Source: Fimbriiglobus sp. (GTDB taxonomy: Bacteria > Planctomycetota > Planctomycetia > Gemmatales > Gemmataceae). Taken from it: DNA of 39,281 nt. Location: positions 1-39,281 of the forward strand of contig JANYHV010000423.1 of the NCBI GenBank assembly GCA_025362195.1, read 5' to 3'. Of this stretch, positions 24,440 through 33,307 are shown piece after piece (position 1 is the stretch's first letter; the number at the start of each line of letters is the position of its first letter). The position numbers and the translations under genes were made by a program. The notes beneath the pieces were generated by a model, which did not search any database, was not told the DNA's origin, and was given only the letters and a program-made list of their open reading frames with translations.

Positions 24440-25954
24440 CTACTTGGCCGGCTTCTTGACCGGCGTCGGCGCGGGGGCCGGGGTTTTGGCGTCGGCGAAC
24501 GGGTTGAACAAGTAAAAGATCCAGAGGAGGACCGCGAGCACCTGCAAGCCCACCGCCACGCCGATCCAGAGCCAGACCTGACTCTTCGGCACGACGCCCT
24601 GCGACTTCAGCGGCGCGTCGGCGACCAGGGCTTCGGGGTGCTCTTCGGCCGGGGTGGCGACGACTCCCGCGAACGCCGCTTCGCCACTCTCGCCGGGCGT
24701 GTACTCGCGCGGCACGAAGCCCTCCTCGGGGGTCAGCGGCGGGTCGCCTTCGAGGACTTCGAGCGACTCGACCCGGCCCAGCGGGTGCTCGACGACTGGG
24801 ACGGACGCGAGCGCCGGGGCCGGTAGCGGTTCGGCCGGCGTCCACAGGCCGACGTTGCTGGCGAGAGCGTCGTCGATCAGGTCGGCGAGGGCGTTCGCGG
24901 CCGGCTTGTCGAGCGGGACCGGCACCGCGGCCGGTACCCCGCCGAGGCTCGCAATCGCGTCCGGGAGCGTCGGCCGGCGGGCGGGGTCGGCACTCAACAT
25001 CGCGTGAATCGCCCCGGCGAGCGGCGGCGGGACGTCCGCGCGCAGGGTGTCCAGAGGCGTGACGTGGCCGTGCCGCAGGGCGGCCACCAGCCCCGCGCGC
25101 GTCTCGCAGTGCCCGGCCGGCGTCCGACCGGTGAGCAGGTAGTACATCGTCGCGCCGAGGCCGTACACATCGGCGGAAGTCGTGAGCGGTTCGCCGGCCA
25201 GCCGTTCCGGGGCGGCGAACGCCAACTCCTGGACCGGCCGGTCTTCTGCGAGATCGAGCCGCAGGCCCAGGCCCGAGAGCTTGACGGTCGCGTCGGCGGT
25301 CGGCCGGAACCGCGGGGTGCCGTCGTCCCGCGGCTTCGCCATCGGCGTCAGCGGGCCGACGTGCAGGGTGTGCGGCTGCACGTCCCCGTGGACGATGCCG
25401 TGCTTGGCCGCGACTTCGAGCGCCGCCGCGACGCCCTTCAGGTAGTCGCAGGCCAGTCCGGCCGGCATCGGGCCGATGTCGCCGACGAGCGTGAGCAGGT
25501 CTTCGCCGTCGAACGGTTCGAGCGCGACGAAGACGCCGCCGTCCGGGGTAACTCCGGCGTCGAGGAGCGTCGTCAAGTGCGGGTGGCGGATGACGCTGGC
25601 GTCCTGGGCGCGGCGGACGTACTCGTTGCGGTCCGCGTCCGCGGGAAAGCGGCCGACGGGGAGGCGGCGGAGGACCACCGGGGACCCGAGGGACGGGTGC
25701 AGGGCGCGGAAGTCGCCGCCCAGTTCGCCGACGACCGGGAAGCCGGCGACGACCAGTTCGTCGCCGCGTCCGGCCCGCAACAGTTGCGCCTGGTACGGCG
25801 TCAGGTCGCCGGCAGCGAGCAATCGATCCGTGACTTCGTGGAGGCGGTCGGGCGTCAGTTCGCCGGGACGCGCCAGGCCGCTCACCTCGTCCGTCGGGAG
25901 TAGCCGCTGGGCGCGGGCCAGGGCGAGGAACGCCGTCGCGGGGTCGGCAGACAT
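24440..25954 (-). CDS. Membrane-anchored Ser/Thr protein kinase homologue, probable pseudokinase
   Basis: A 504-residue protein. Residues 1-65 resemble the N-terminal domain of planctomycete Ser/Thr kinases (LTPYQAQLLRAGRGDELVVAG). The kinase-like fold spans about 70-340, but key motifs are degraded: there is no normal glycine loop (GELGGDF), the AxK lysine is replaced within VVLRRLP, the catalytic loop reads HGDVQPHTL (residues 189-197; normally HRDxKPxN), and SGLG (227-230) replaces DFG. The APE motif (248-250) and the ADVYGLGATMYYLLTGRTP helix remain. An acidic, proline-rich linker and one membrane helix (about 460-483, VWLWIGVAVGLQVLAVLLW) complete it, with a short Lys/Pro tail. It is probably a scaffold or sensor. 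The downstream TIM-barrel gene begins seven bases after its stop. Confidence 0.85.
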   Translation of the reverse strand: MSADPATAFLALARAQRLLPTDEVSGLARPGELTPDRLHEVTDRLLAAGDLTPYQAQLLRAGRGDELVVAGFPVVGELGGDFRALHPSLGSPVVLRRLPVGRFPADADRNEYVRRAQDASVIRHPHLTTLLDAGVTPDGGVFVALEPFDGEDLLTLVGDIGPMPAGLACDYLKGVAAALEVAAKHGIVHGDVQPHTLHVGPLTPMAKPRDDGTPRFRPTADATVKLSGLGLRLDLAEDRPVQELAFAAPERLAGEPLTTSADVYGLGATMYYLLTGRTPAGHCETRAGLVAALRHGHVTPLDTLRADVPPPLAGAIHAMLSADPARRPTLPDAIASLGGVPAAVPVPLDKPAANALADLIDDALASNVGLWTPAEPLPAPALASVPVVEHPLGRVESLEVLEGDPPLTPEEGFVPREYTPGESGEAAFAGVVATPAEEHPEALVADAPLKSQGVVPKSQVWLWIGVAVGLQVLAVLLWIFYLFNPFADAKTPAPAPTPVKKPAK

Positions 25955-26052
25955 GGTGCGGCGTCTCGGGCCGGGAAGGTGAGTAACACAGCTACGAGAA
26001 TAGTAGCGACGGCCGCGCCGCCAGGCCAAGGCGAAGCCGGAATGCCCGCCGA

Positions 26053-26907
26053 TTACCAGTCGATGCCGACGGATTTGGCGATGGCGACGACCCGTTCGCG
26101 GGCCACCGTCGCGGCCCGGTCGGGGTTCTCGTGGCAGGTGTACAACTCGATCGTCACCCACCCGGCGTACCCAACTTCCTTGAGCGCCGCCAGCGTGCCG
26201 TGGAAGTCGATGACCCCGTCGCCGGGGATCAGGTGGTGGTGGACCCGGGTCGCGGCGATGTCTTCCAAATGCACGTGCCGGATCAGCGGGGCGAGCTTGC
26301 GGACGGTCGCCGCGGGGTCGTCCTTGACGCAGTAGAAGTGGCCGATGTCGAAGTTCAGGCCGAGGTACGGCGAGTCGAAGTGCCGGGCGAATTCGAGGTA
26401 CTGGTCGGCCGTTTCGATGAGCAGGTCCGGTTCCGGTTCGATTAAGAGCGGCACGCCGACTTTCTCGGCGTGGGCGACGACCGGCTTCAACATCTCGACG
26501 AAGAGTTTCAGGCACTCGCCCCACGGCCGGCCTTCGAGCGGGCCGCCCGGTTCGGTCGTGATGCACGGCGCGCCCAACTCGGCGGCGAGGCTCAACGCCC
26601 GCGTCGTGTGGTCGATGCGGACTTGCCGGTAGTTGGAGTCCGGCTCGATCCACGACGGGTGCCAGTACTTCTGCCGTCGGTCGTTGACCGCGTGCATCAT
26701 GAAGGCGTTGACGTTCGAGATGGCGAGCTTGTTCGCGGCCAATGCTTCGCGGATTGCCGCCTTGTGCGACGGCAGCAGGTAGGCCGGCCAGGCGTGCGGC
26801 ACGTCGGCCATGATCTCCACGCCGGCGTAGCCGATTCCGGCCAGCCGGTCGCACGTCTCGGCGAAGGAGTAGTTCAGGTAGGCGTTCGTCGAAAAGGCGA
26901 GTTTCAT
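26053..26907 (-). CDS. Sugar phosphate isomerase/epimerase (TIM barrel) coupled to inositol-3-phosphate synthase
   Basis: A 284-residue TIM-barrel protein. Conserved segments are LAFSTNAYLNYSFAETCDRL (residues 3-22), YAGVEIMADVPHAWP, PCITTEPGGPLEGRPW, LLIEPEPDLLIETADQYLEF, LGLNFDIGHFYCV and HVHLEDIAATRVHHHLIPGD, which supply the Glu/Asp/His metal site of the family. Its ATG overlaps the stop of the upstream inositol-3-phosphate synthase gene by four bases (ATGA), indicating translational coupling. A role on an inositol or inositol-phosphate-derived product is therefore a reasonable inference. The exact reaction is unknown. The pseudokinase gene starts 98 bases downstream. Confidence 0.87.
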   Translation of the reverse strand: MKLAFSTNAYLNYSFAETCDRLAGIGYAGVEIMADVPHAWPAYLLPSHKAAIREALAANKLAISNVNAFMMHAVNDRRQKYWHPSWIEPDSNYRQVRIDHTTRALSLAAELGAPCITTEPGGPLEGRPWGECLKLFVEMLKPVVAHAEKVGVPLLIEPEPDLLIETADQYLEFARHFDSPYLGLNFDIGHFYCVKDDPAATVRKLAPLIRHVHLEDIAATRVHHHLIPGDGVIDFHGTLAALKEVGYAGWVTIELYTCHENPDRAATVARERVVAIAKSVGIDW

Positions 26908-28127
26908 GGCCGGGGGTTCGCGGGGGAGGGCGGGGAGAGGTAGTCGGTGAGCGTCGAGAATTGCAGGCCGAAGTCTTGCTCGGTCACGCCGCCCATCGGC
27001 GACTTGAAGAAGGCCGCGCACGCGGTGAGGCTGCCCGATTCGCCCCGGCGTTGGGCGAGCAACAGGATGCGGGCCACGTCCAGGGCCAGCGGCGCGGCGA
27101 GCATCGAGTCGCACCCCTGCCAGGTGAACTGGAGCGTCATTTTCACGCCCAGGAACCCTTCGTAATGGACGTGGTCCCAGGCCGTCTTCCAATCGTCCAG
27201 GCTCTCGATGTACTCGATGCTCACGTGCGACTGGGGCTTGTACCCGAGGATTTCGCCGAGCAGCGCGTCCTTACTCTTGACCTTGGTCGCCTTGTTAGCG
27301 GGGTCGCTCAAAATCAGACCGTCGCGGTTGCCGAGGATGTTGTGGCCGACCCAACTCATGACCCGCAAGTTCCGCTTGCGGAACATCGGGGCGAGGACCG
27401 CTTTCATCAGCGTTTCGCCGGTCTTGAAGTCCTGCCCGGCGAGCGGCACCCCGCGGAGTTTCGCCAACTCTTCGACGGCTGGGACGGTCGCCCCGAGGGA
27501 CGGCGTGCCGTTCAAGTACGGGAACCCGGCGTCCACCGCGGCGTATGCGTACAGGCTGCTCATCGGCAGCGCCACGGCGTCCGGCTTGTCGAGTGCGGCG
27601 TTCAGCGCGGCGAGGCTTTCGACTTCCGGGCCGGGGGCGAAAATCGGCTCCGTCGAGGCGACGTTGACGACGACGACTTGCGACAACGCGAACTTCGCCG
27701 CGAACGCCCGCAGGTCGCTTTGGATCTGCCGGATCGCCTCCCGCGGGGTCGCCGCGAGCAGCAGTCCCGGCCGGTCGGCCAGCGAGTTCAGGATGGCGTT
27801 CGGCCGGTACAAGACGCCGGGCCGGACGTTCGCCGACCACTCGTCGAGTTGCGGCAAGCAGGCCGTCAACAGCGGGTCGGCGAAAACGTTGGACCGCGAG
27901 TGCAGTTCGGCCACCGTCCGGCCGAACGAGGTCTGGCGGATGTCGTGCCCGCCGACGACGAACTGGGCGGCCGCGTCGAAGGGCAGGGCGGCGAACTCGG
28001 GCAGGGCCGTCGCCAGGCCGGTTTGCGGGGTCAGGCCGCGGGCCAGGGCGGCGAGGCCGAGGGCCGTCGTACTGCCGACGCCGCCGAACGCCCCGATCAT
28101 CCAGATGCCGACTCGTCGCTCGCTCAT
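26904..28127 (-). CDS. Inositol-3-phosphate synthase (myo-inositol-1-phosphate synthase)
   Basis: A 407-residue cytoplasmic NAD-dependent enzyme that converts glucose-6-phosphate to 1L-myo-inositol-1-phosphate. The Rossmann start is VGIWMIGAFGGVGSTTALGL (residues 5-24). Further family text is VVVVNVASTEP, GQDFKTGETLMKAVLAPMFR, SWVGHNILGNRDG (the family's NHLGNxDG-type motif), DPANKATKVKSKD and YIESLDDWKTAWDHVHYEGF. Length fits the shorter bacterial form. ATG 28127 begins directly before the Rossmann strand; the open frame to 28196 adds unlike residues. Its stop overlaps the start of the TIM-barrel gene (ATGA). The product could feed inositol lipids or other inositol compounds; no phosphatase or lipid synthase gene is next to it. 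Confidence 0.9.
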   Translation of the reverse strand: MSERRVGIWMIGAFGGVGSTTALGLAALARGLTPQTGLATALPEFAALPFDAAAQFVVGGHDIRQTSFGRTVAELHSRSNVFADPLLTACLPQLDEWSANVRPGVLYRPNAILNSLADRPGLLLAATPREAIRQIQSDLRAFAAKFALSQVVVVNVASTEPIFAPGPEVESLAALNAALDKPDAVALPMSSLYAYAAVDAGFPYLNGTPSLGATVPAVEELAKLRGVPLAGQDFKTGETLMKAVLAPMFRKRNLRVMSWVGHNILGNRDGLILSDPANKATKVKSKDALLGEILGYKPQSHVSIEYIESLDDWKTAWDHVHYEGFLGVKMTLQFTWQGCDSMLAAPLALDVARILLLAQRRGESGSLTACAAFFKSPMGGVTEQDFGLQFSTLTDYLSPPSPANPRP

Positions 28128-28192
28128 GGTGCCCACACTCGGCCAAGTTGTCTCGGGCAGGATTGCCCATCTTATCCGCGCCGCCGGCGATG

Positions 28193-29272
28193 TCACCGGC
28201 CGCCGAGAATGTCGCGCACGGTCGCTTCCGGCACGCCCTCGACCACCTCGACCTCGCCGAGCCGCGACGGCAGCACGAACTGCAGCGCTCCGTTAACCGC
28301 CTTCTTGTCGCGCCGCATCACGTCGAGCAGGGCGTCGATCTCCCACTCCGGCAGCGGCTCGGTCGGCAGCCCGAAGGCGGCGAGCAACTTCTGCTGGCGG
28401 GCGGTGACCGACGCCGGGACGCGGCCCAGGCGTTCGGCCAGGCGGCTGGCGGCGACCATGCCGGCCGCCACCGCTTCGCCGTGCAGCCAGGTGCCGTACC
28501 CGGCCACGGTCTCGTAGGCGTGGGCGAAGGTGTGGCCATAGTTCAGCTTAGCCCGCAGCCCGGTTTCCTCGCGCTCGTCGCGTTCGACGACATCGGCTTT
28601 CAGCCGGCAACACCGGGCCACAACGTGCGCCACCGCCGCCGGATCGCGGGCCAGGATCGCGGGGACGTTGGCTTCGAGGTAGGCGAAGAACTCGGCGTCC
28701 AGAATCACGCCGTACTTCACGACTTCGCCGAGGCCGCTGGCGTATTCGCGCGCCGGCAGGGTGTCGAGGAGCGCGGTGTCGATCCAGACCCCGGCCGGCT
28801 GGTGGAACGCGCCGATCAGGTTCTTCCCGGCCGCGTGGTTGATGCCGACCTTGCCGCCGACGCTCGAATCGACCATCGCCAGTAGTGTGGTCGGCACCAT
28901 GACGAGCGGCAGGCCGCGGTTGTAACTCGCCGCCGCGAAACCGATCAGGTCGCCGGTGACGCCCCCGCCGACGGCGACGACGGGCGTCGCACGGTCGGCC
29001 GGCAGTGCCGCCAGTGCGTCGTAAACCCTTCCCAACATCGCCTGCGACTTCGACGGTTCGCCGCTCGGCACCGCGAACGTGCCGACCCGCCAGCCGGCAC
29101 CCCGGAGCGCGTCCACCAGCGTCGCGGCTTGCGGCGTCACCGCGACATCGTGGGCGACGAACACTTGCTTCGCGCGGGGGCAAACGGCCCGCAAGAACGC
29201 GGCGAATCCGGCGCCCGCGCCGCCGGCGATGTCGTAGCTCCGGGGTCCGAGGTTGACGCGCACGCTCTCCAT
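28193..29272 (-). CDS. aroB: 3-dehydroquinate synthase
   Basis: A 359-residue shikimate-pathway enzyme that cyclises DAHP to 3-dehydroquinate using NAD and a divalent metal. The NAD site GGGVTGDLIGFAAASYNRG lies near residues 102-120, then VPTTLLAMVDSSVGGKVGIN and GKNLIGAFHQP. Metal ligands lie in GLGEVVKYG (Glu) and in LNYGHTFAHAYE and HGEAVAAGM (histidines). All catalytic segments of true AroB are present, so it is not one of the divergent sugar-cyclase homologues. It is the first gene of the leftward run, divergent from the ComEC-like gene by 65 bases. Confidence 0.95.
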   Translation of the reverse strand: MESVRVNLGPRSYDIAGGAGAGFAAFLRAVCPRAKQVFVAHDVAVTPQAATLVDALRGAGWRVGTFAVPSGEPSKSQAMLGRVYDALAALPADRATPVVAVGGGVTGDLIGFAAASYNRGLPLVMVPTTLLAMVDSSVGGKVGINHAAGKNLIGAFHQPAGVWIDTALLDTLPAREYASGLGEVVKYGVILDAEFFAYLEANVPAILARDPAAVAHVVARCCRLKADVVERDEREETGLRAKLNYGHTFAHAYETVAGYGTWLHGEAVAAGMVAASRLAERLGRVPASVTARQQKLLAAFGLPTEPLPEWEIDALLDVMRRDKKAVNGALQFVLPSRLGEVEVVEGVPEATVRDILGGR

Positions 29273-29337
29273 TTACGCATTGGACGAGCCGGCGAAGACT
29301 TCGCCCAGGGCAAAGCATCGATTACACTGCCGGTCAG

Positions 29338-31869
29338 ATGTCACTCCCCCCGCACGATCCGTCGGACGATTCGCTGCCGCCCCGCCCGCGGGTCGCAGGG
29401 TGGCGCGAGTTCGCGTCGGCCCCACTGACGTTGCCCGCCGTCGCGGCGACCGCCGGGCTGGCCGTCGACCGGTACGCCGGCGCGAGCGTCAACGCCGCCC
29501 TCGCCGTCGCCGCGCTGGCGTTGGTCGCGCGGGCCTTCGCCGTCAAGCCGGTGGCCGTGGCGGTCGCGATGGCGCTGGTCTTCGGCGGCCTCGCGGCGGC
29601 GTACCACCACCAGTACCGCCACGACTTCCCGGCCGACGACCTCGGCGCGAGCCTGACGCCGCAGGCGAAGCTGCTGCGCGTCCGCGGCACCCTGGCCGAC
29701 GACCCGGTGAGCCGCTTCCGCCCGACCGGCGACCCGTTCGCCCACGTCACGCACACCGCCAGCGACACAGTCCCGCTCGACGTGACGGCGGTCCAAACCG
29801 CCGACGGCTGGCGGCCCGCGTCGGGGGCGTTGCGGCTGACCGTGGCGCGCGACGAGCCGGCCGGCGCGCCGCCCTTGCACGGGCTGCACCTCGGCGATGA
29901 GGTCGAGGCGCTCGGCCTGGTCCACGCCCCGGGGCCGCCGCGCAACCCCGGCGAAGGCGACTACCGCGAGTACCTGCTCGACCAGCGAATCCGCGGCGAA
30001 ATGCACCTGCGCGAGTCGCACGGCGTCACGAAAATCGGCGACGGCCCGGCCGGCCCGGCGGGGTGGTTGAACGCCGTCCGCCGCGCGGCCCTGGCGGCGA
30101 TTCGCGCGCACGTCCCGGCCCGCGAGTCCGGCACGGCCGCGGCGTTACTGTTGGGCGACGGGTCGGCGTTGGAGCGGGCCGACTGGGACGTTTACGTCCG
30201 CACCGGGGTCGTCCACGCCCTGGCGATTTCCGGCCAGCATCTCGCCGTCCTCGCCGGCTTCTTGTGGTTCGTCCTGCGACTGGTCGGCGTGCGGCGGGCG
30301 AACAGCGCCTGGGTCGTCCTCGCCGTCGTCGTCGCCTACACGCTGCTCACGGGGCTGCGGCCGTCCGGCGTGCGGGCCTGCGTCATGGTCGCGGCGGCCT
30401 GCGGCGGGCTGGTCGCGCGGCGGCCGACGCTCGCCGCGAACTCGCTCCTGCTCGGGTGGCTCGCCGTCGTCGTACTCAACCCGACCGACCCGTTCACCCT
30501 CGGCTGCAAGCTGTCGTTCCTCGCAGTGTTCGTGCTGGTCTGGGGCCTCGGGCCGCTGCTGCGACCGCCGCCGGTGACGCCCCTCGAACAACTCATCGAC
30601 GAGTCGCGGCCGGCCGCCGTGCGCCACGCCCGCCGCGGCTTGCGGCTTCTGCGCGACGCCTACGCCGTGACCCTCGGCATCCTCGCCGTCACCGGGCCGC
30701 TCCTCGTCGCGGAGCAAAACACGCTGTCGCCGGTCGGCCTGCTCATCGGCCCGCCGGTGGTGGCGCTCACGTCGGTCGCGCTGCTGTTCGGCCTCGTGAT
30801 GCTGTTCGCCTCACCGGTCGGGTTCGTCGCCGACCTCGCCGGGTGGCCGGTCGGCGTCGCCCTGGAAGGGTGCGCGTGGCTGGTCAAGCTCGCCGACCGC
30901 CTGCCGGGCGGGGTCGTCTACCGCCCGGGGTTACCGGCGTGGTGGCTCGTCGGCTTTTACGCCGGCGTCGGGGTGTTGGTCCTCGGGGAACCCCGGCACC
31001 GTCGGTTCGCCGGGCTGGCCCTGATGGCCTGGGTGACGCTCGCGCTCCTGGTGCCGAGCGGGTCGCGGTCGCGCGGCGAGTTGCACGTCACCTTCCTGGC
31101 GGTCGGGAAGGGCGGGTGCGTCGTGCTGGAGACGCCCGACGGCCGGTGCCTGGTGTACGACGCCGGGACGACGGCCGGGCCGCGGGCGATCCGCCGTGTG
31201 GTCGCGCCCTACTTGTGGTCGCGCGGCATCGACCGCATCGACGAACTGTTCCTGTCGCACGCCGACGCCGACCACTTCAACGGCATCGCCGAACTGCTCG
31301 CCCGCTTCCCCGTCGGCCAGGTGACGCTCACCCCGTCGTTCGCCGAGAAGCCGACGCGGGAAGTCGAGGCGGCGCTGGCCGCGATCCGGGCATGGGGCGT
31401 GCCGTCGCGGGTGGCCCACACCGGCATGAGCTTCCGGGCCGGCGGCGTGAGCTTGCGCGTCTTGCACCCGCCGCCGGACGGCCCACCGGGGATCGAGAAC
31501 GAGCGCAGCCTGGTCCTCCTCGTGACGCACGGCACGCACCGCCTCCTGCTCACCGGCGACCTCGAACGCTCGGGGACGACCCTGGTCCTGGCCGACCCCA
31601 TCGACCCGGTGGACGTGCTGATGGCCCCGCACCACGGCAGTCGGGGGGCCGCGCCGGCGGCACTGGCTGCGTGGGCGAAGCCGACGTTCGTCGCCGTCAG
31701 CCGCGGCCCGGCCCTGGGCAACTCGCTGACGTCCGCCGACCTGCCGGGCCAACTCGTCTGGGACACCGACACCTCCGGGGCGATCACGATCACGAGCGGC
31801 CCCACCGGGCTGACGGCCACGGCATTTCTCACGGGCGAACGCCACATCGTCGCCCGCACCGGCCGTTAA
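29338..31869 (+). CDS. ComEC/Rec2-family membrane protein with metallo-beta-lactamase domain
   Basis: An 843-residue inner-membrane protein. After an N-terminal hydrophobic part and a DUF4131-like beta domain (about 105-215, VRGTLADDPVSRF), the competence domain spans about 255-560 with VHALAISGQHLAVLAGFLWF and many membrane helices. A C-terminal metallo-beta-lactamase domain follows (about 580-840), with FLAVGKGGCVVLETPDG, LFLSHADADHFNGIAELL (zinc-type motif near residues 640-650), LLTGDLE and MAPHHGSRG. ComEC forms the channel for single-stranded DNA uptake and its MBL domain may degrade the second strand. No other competence genes are in the window, so the role in transformation is inferred from the family. 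Confidence 0.9.
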   Translation: MSLPPHDPSDDSLPPRPRVAGWREFASAPLTLPAVAATAGLAVDRYAGASVNAALAVAALALVARAFAVKPVAVAVAMALVFGGLAAAYHHQYRHDFPADDLGASLTPQAKLLRVRGTLADDPVSRFRPTGDPFAHVTHTASDTVPLDVTAVQTADGWRPASGALRLTVARDEPAGAPPLHGLHLGDEVEALGLVHAPGPPRNPGEGDYREYLLDQRIRGEMHLRESHGVTKIGDGPAGPAGWLNAVRRAALAAIRAHVPARESGTAAALLLGDGSALERADWDVYVRTGVVHALAISGQHLAVLAGFLWFVLRLVGVRRANSAWVVLAVVVAYTLLTGLRPSGVRACVMVAAACGGLVARRPTLAANSLLLGWLAVVVLNPTDPFTLGCKLSFLAVFVLVWGLGPLLRPPPVTPLEQLIDESRPAAVRHARRGLRLLRDAYAVTLGILAVTGPLLVAEQNTLSPVGLLIGPPVVALTSVALLFGLVMLFASPVGFVADLAGWPVGVALEGCAWLVKLADRLPGGVVYRPGLPAWWLVGFYAGVGVLVLGEPRHRRFAGLALMAWVTLALLVPSGSRSRGELHVTFLAVGKGGCVVLETPDGRCLVYDAGTTAGPRAIRRVVAPYLWSRGIDRIDELFLSHADADHFNGIAELLARFPVGQVTLTPSFAEKPTREVEAALAAIRAWGVPSRVAHTGMSFRAGGVSLRVLHPPPDGPPGIENERSLVLLVTHGTHRLLLTGDLERSGTTLVLADPIDPVDVLMAPHHGSRGAAPAALAAWAKPTFVAVSRGPALGNSLTSADLPGQLVWDTDTSGAITITSGPTGLTATAFLTGERHIVARTGR

Positions 31870-31950
31870 ACTTCGGCTTCGCGCGGCGGGCGCGTTCCGG
31901 TAGCCTGGCCCGGCCACGGACGGTTACGAACTCCACGGAGGGTGCGCGAA

Positions 31951-33240
31951 ATGAGCAATGCTGTTGCCTCGAAGGGCCTGACCGGGCACGTCGGGGGCTG
32001 GATCAAGGGCATCATGGGCCTGTTCCTCGGCGTCGGGTCGGGCGTCGTCGTCATGTACTCGAACGCCATCGTCAACCAGGTCGTCAAGCCGACCCAACCG
32101 GTGGCCAACTTTTCCGTCTCCACGGACGGCCTCACGGTCACCTGCCAGAACCACGCCAGCGGCGACTCGGGCTGGTGGGACTTCGGCGACGGGAGTACCC
32201 TCGACCCGTTCGACGCGGCCCAGCCGAACCACACGCACACGTACACCAAGCCCGGGAACTACTCGGTCAAACTGATGGTGCGGAACTTCCTCATGGAGGA
32301 AAAGGACCGCACGGTCCCCGTCGATTTGACCAACCCGCCGAAAACCCTCCCGCCGACGATCAACGCGCTCAAAGTCGAAGCCCTCGGGGGCATGGCCGTC
32401 GCCCCGGCCGCGTTCCGCTTTACCGGCGACGTGCAGAACGCCGACTCAGTCATCTTCGACGTGGGCGGGGACAAGCCACTCGTCGTCGAGACCCAGGCCG
32501 GCCCGTTCGATAGGTCGTTCGTCCTGGAAAAGCCGGGCAGCCAGGTCATCACCCTGACGGCCATGACGGGCAAAGTCGCCGTGAAGAAGACGGTCAACGT
32601 CGAAGTGAAAGCGGCCCCCGTCGGGTCCGTGTCGGTCGTGCTGACCGTCGCCGACTCGGGCAGCGAAGTCGTCAAGCGGACCGTGCCCTCGGCGGTGGCG
32701 ATCCCGCTCCCCAAGAAGGGCGAGACCCGCTTCGAGCGGGTCGTCACCGCCGACGCCGGGTACACGATCGCCGCGGGCAGCGTTGGCAAGACGAACCCCG
32801 CCGTCGTCAAGAACGTTAAGGTGGAACTGCTCCCCGACCACAAGTCCGCCAAGGTCGTCGGGGAATGGGCCGCCGCCGGGGACGCGCTGGCCAAGGCCGC
32901 CGGTAACGCCGACGCGATGGTTCCGTTCACACTCGCCCAGGAGCGGACGGTGGACGTCCGCGTGCCGGCGACCTCCATCCCGGGTTACCTCACCGCGTCC
33001 ACGACCGGCACGACGATCGCACTGCCGCCGCAACGCCTCGGCCTGCAGAACCCGCAGCGGAAGATTCAAATGCAAATCGCCCGGACCCTGCCGGACGGGT
33101 CGCAGGAGGTCCTCGTCGCCGAGCCGGACTTGAAGTTCCCCTGGAAGGGCGTGGCCGTGTCGAAGCCGGGCGTCGGCTTCTCGTTCGGGGCCGCCCTCAA
33201 GGGCGACCAGTTGCAGGTCCTGATGAACACGAGCCGGTAG
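31951..33240 (+). CDS. PKD-domain protein with N-terminal membrane anchor
   Basis: A 429-residue protein. Residues about 15-37 form a hydrophobic anchor (KGIMGLFLGVGSGVVVMYSN), so the rest is probably outside the cytoplasmic membrane. A PKD-type beta-sandwich domain follows at about 52-125, with SGWWDFGDGST and HTHTYTKPGNYSVKLMV, the classic W.FGDG and HTY.PG.Y.V marks. A second, more divergent beta domain (about 140-220, with VIFDVGGDKPLVVETQAG) and further beta-rich sequence extend to the end; there is no catalytic domain I recognise. ATG 31951 has GGAGG nine bases upstream; an in-frame GTG lies at 31942. It may bind polysaccharide or protein at the cell surface. It starts 82 bases after the ComEC-like gene. 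Confidence 0.78.
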   Translation: MSNAVASKGLTGHVGGWIKGIMGLFLGVGSGVVVMYSNAIVNQVVKPTQPVANFSVSTDGLTVTCQNHASGDSGWWDFGDGSTLDPFDAAQPNHTHTYTKPGNYSVKLMVRNFLMEEKDRTVPVDLTNPPKTLPPTINALKVEALGGMAVAPAAFRFTGDVQNADSVIFDVGGDKPLVVETQAGPFDRSFVLEKPGSQVITLTAMTGKVAVKKTVNVEVKAAPVGSVSVVLTVADSGSEVVKRTVPSAVAIPLPKKGETRFERVVTADAGYTIAAGSVGKTNPAVVKNVKVELLPDHKSAKVVGEWAAAGDALAKAAGNADAMVPFTLAQERTVDVRVPATSIPGYLTASTTGTTIALPPQRLGLQNPQRKIQMQIARTLPDGSQEVLVAEPDLKFPWKGVAVSKPGVGFSFGAALKGDQLQVLMNTSR

Positions 33241-33265
33241 CCCGCCCCGCCGACGACCGACCCCC

Positions 33266-33271
33266 TATAAT
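33266..33271 (+). promoter_or_regulatory. Possible -10 element of the DUF971-mrp operon
   Basis: A perfect TATAAT in GC-rich DNA, 25 bases after the PKD gene and 36 before ATG 33308. No convincing -35 hexamer at 16-18 bp spacing is seen. Confidence 0.4.
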
Positions 33272-33307
33272 CCCCGTGTGGCAGCCGTGCGACGCGGGGA
33301 TTCGTTC

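Noticed and set aside
26053-29272. An ebo-type metabolite-transport cluster (TIM barrel, inositol phosphate synthase, dehydroquinate synthase-like)
   Set aside because: The dehydroquinate synthase has all true AroB motifs, the TIM barrel lacks the EboE opening, and no UbiA, TatD or EboA gene is present.
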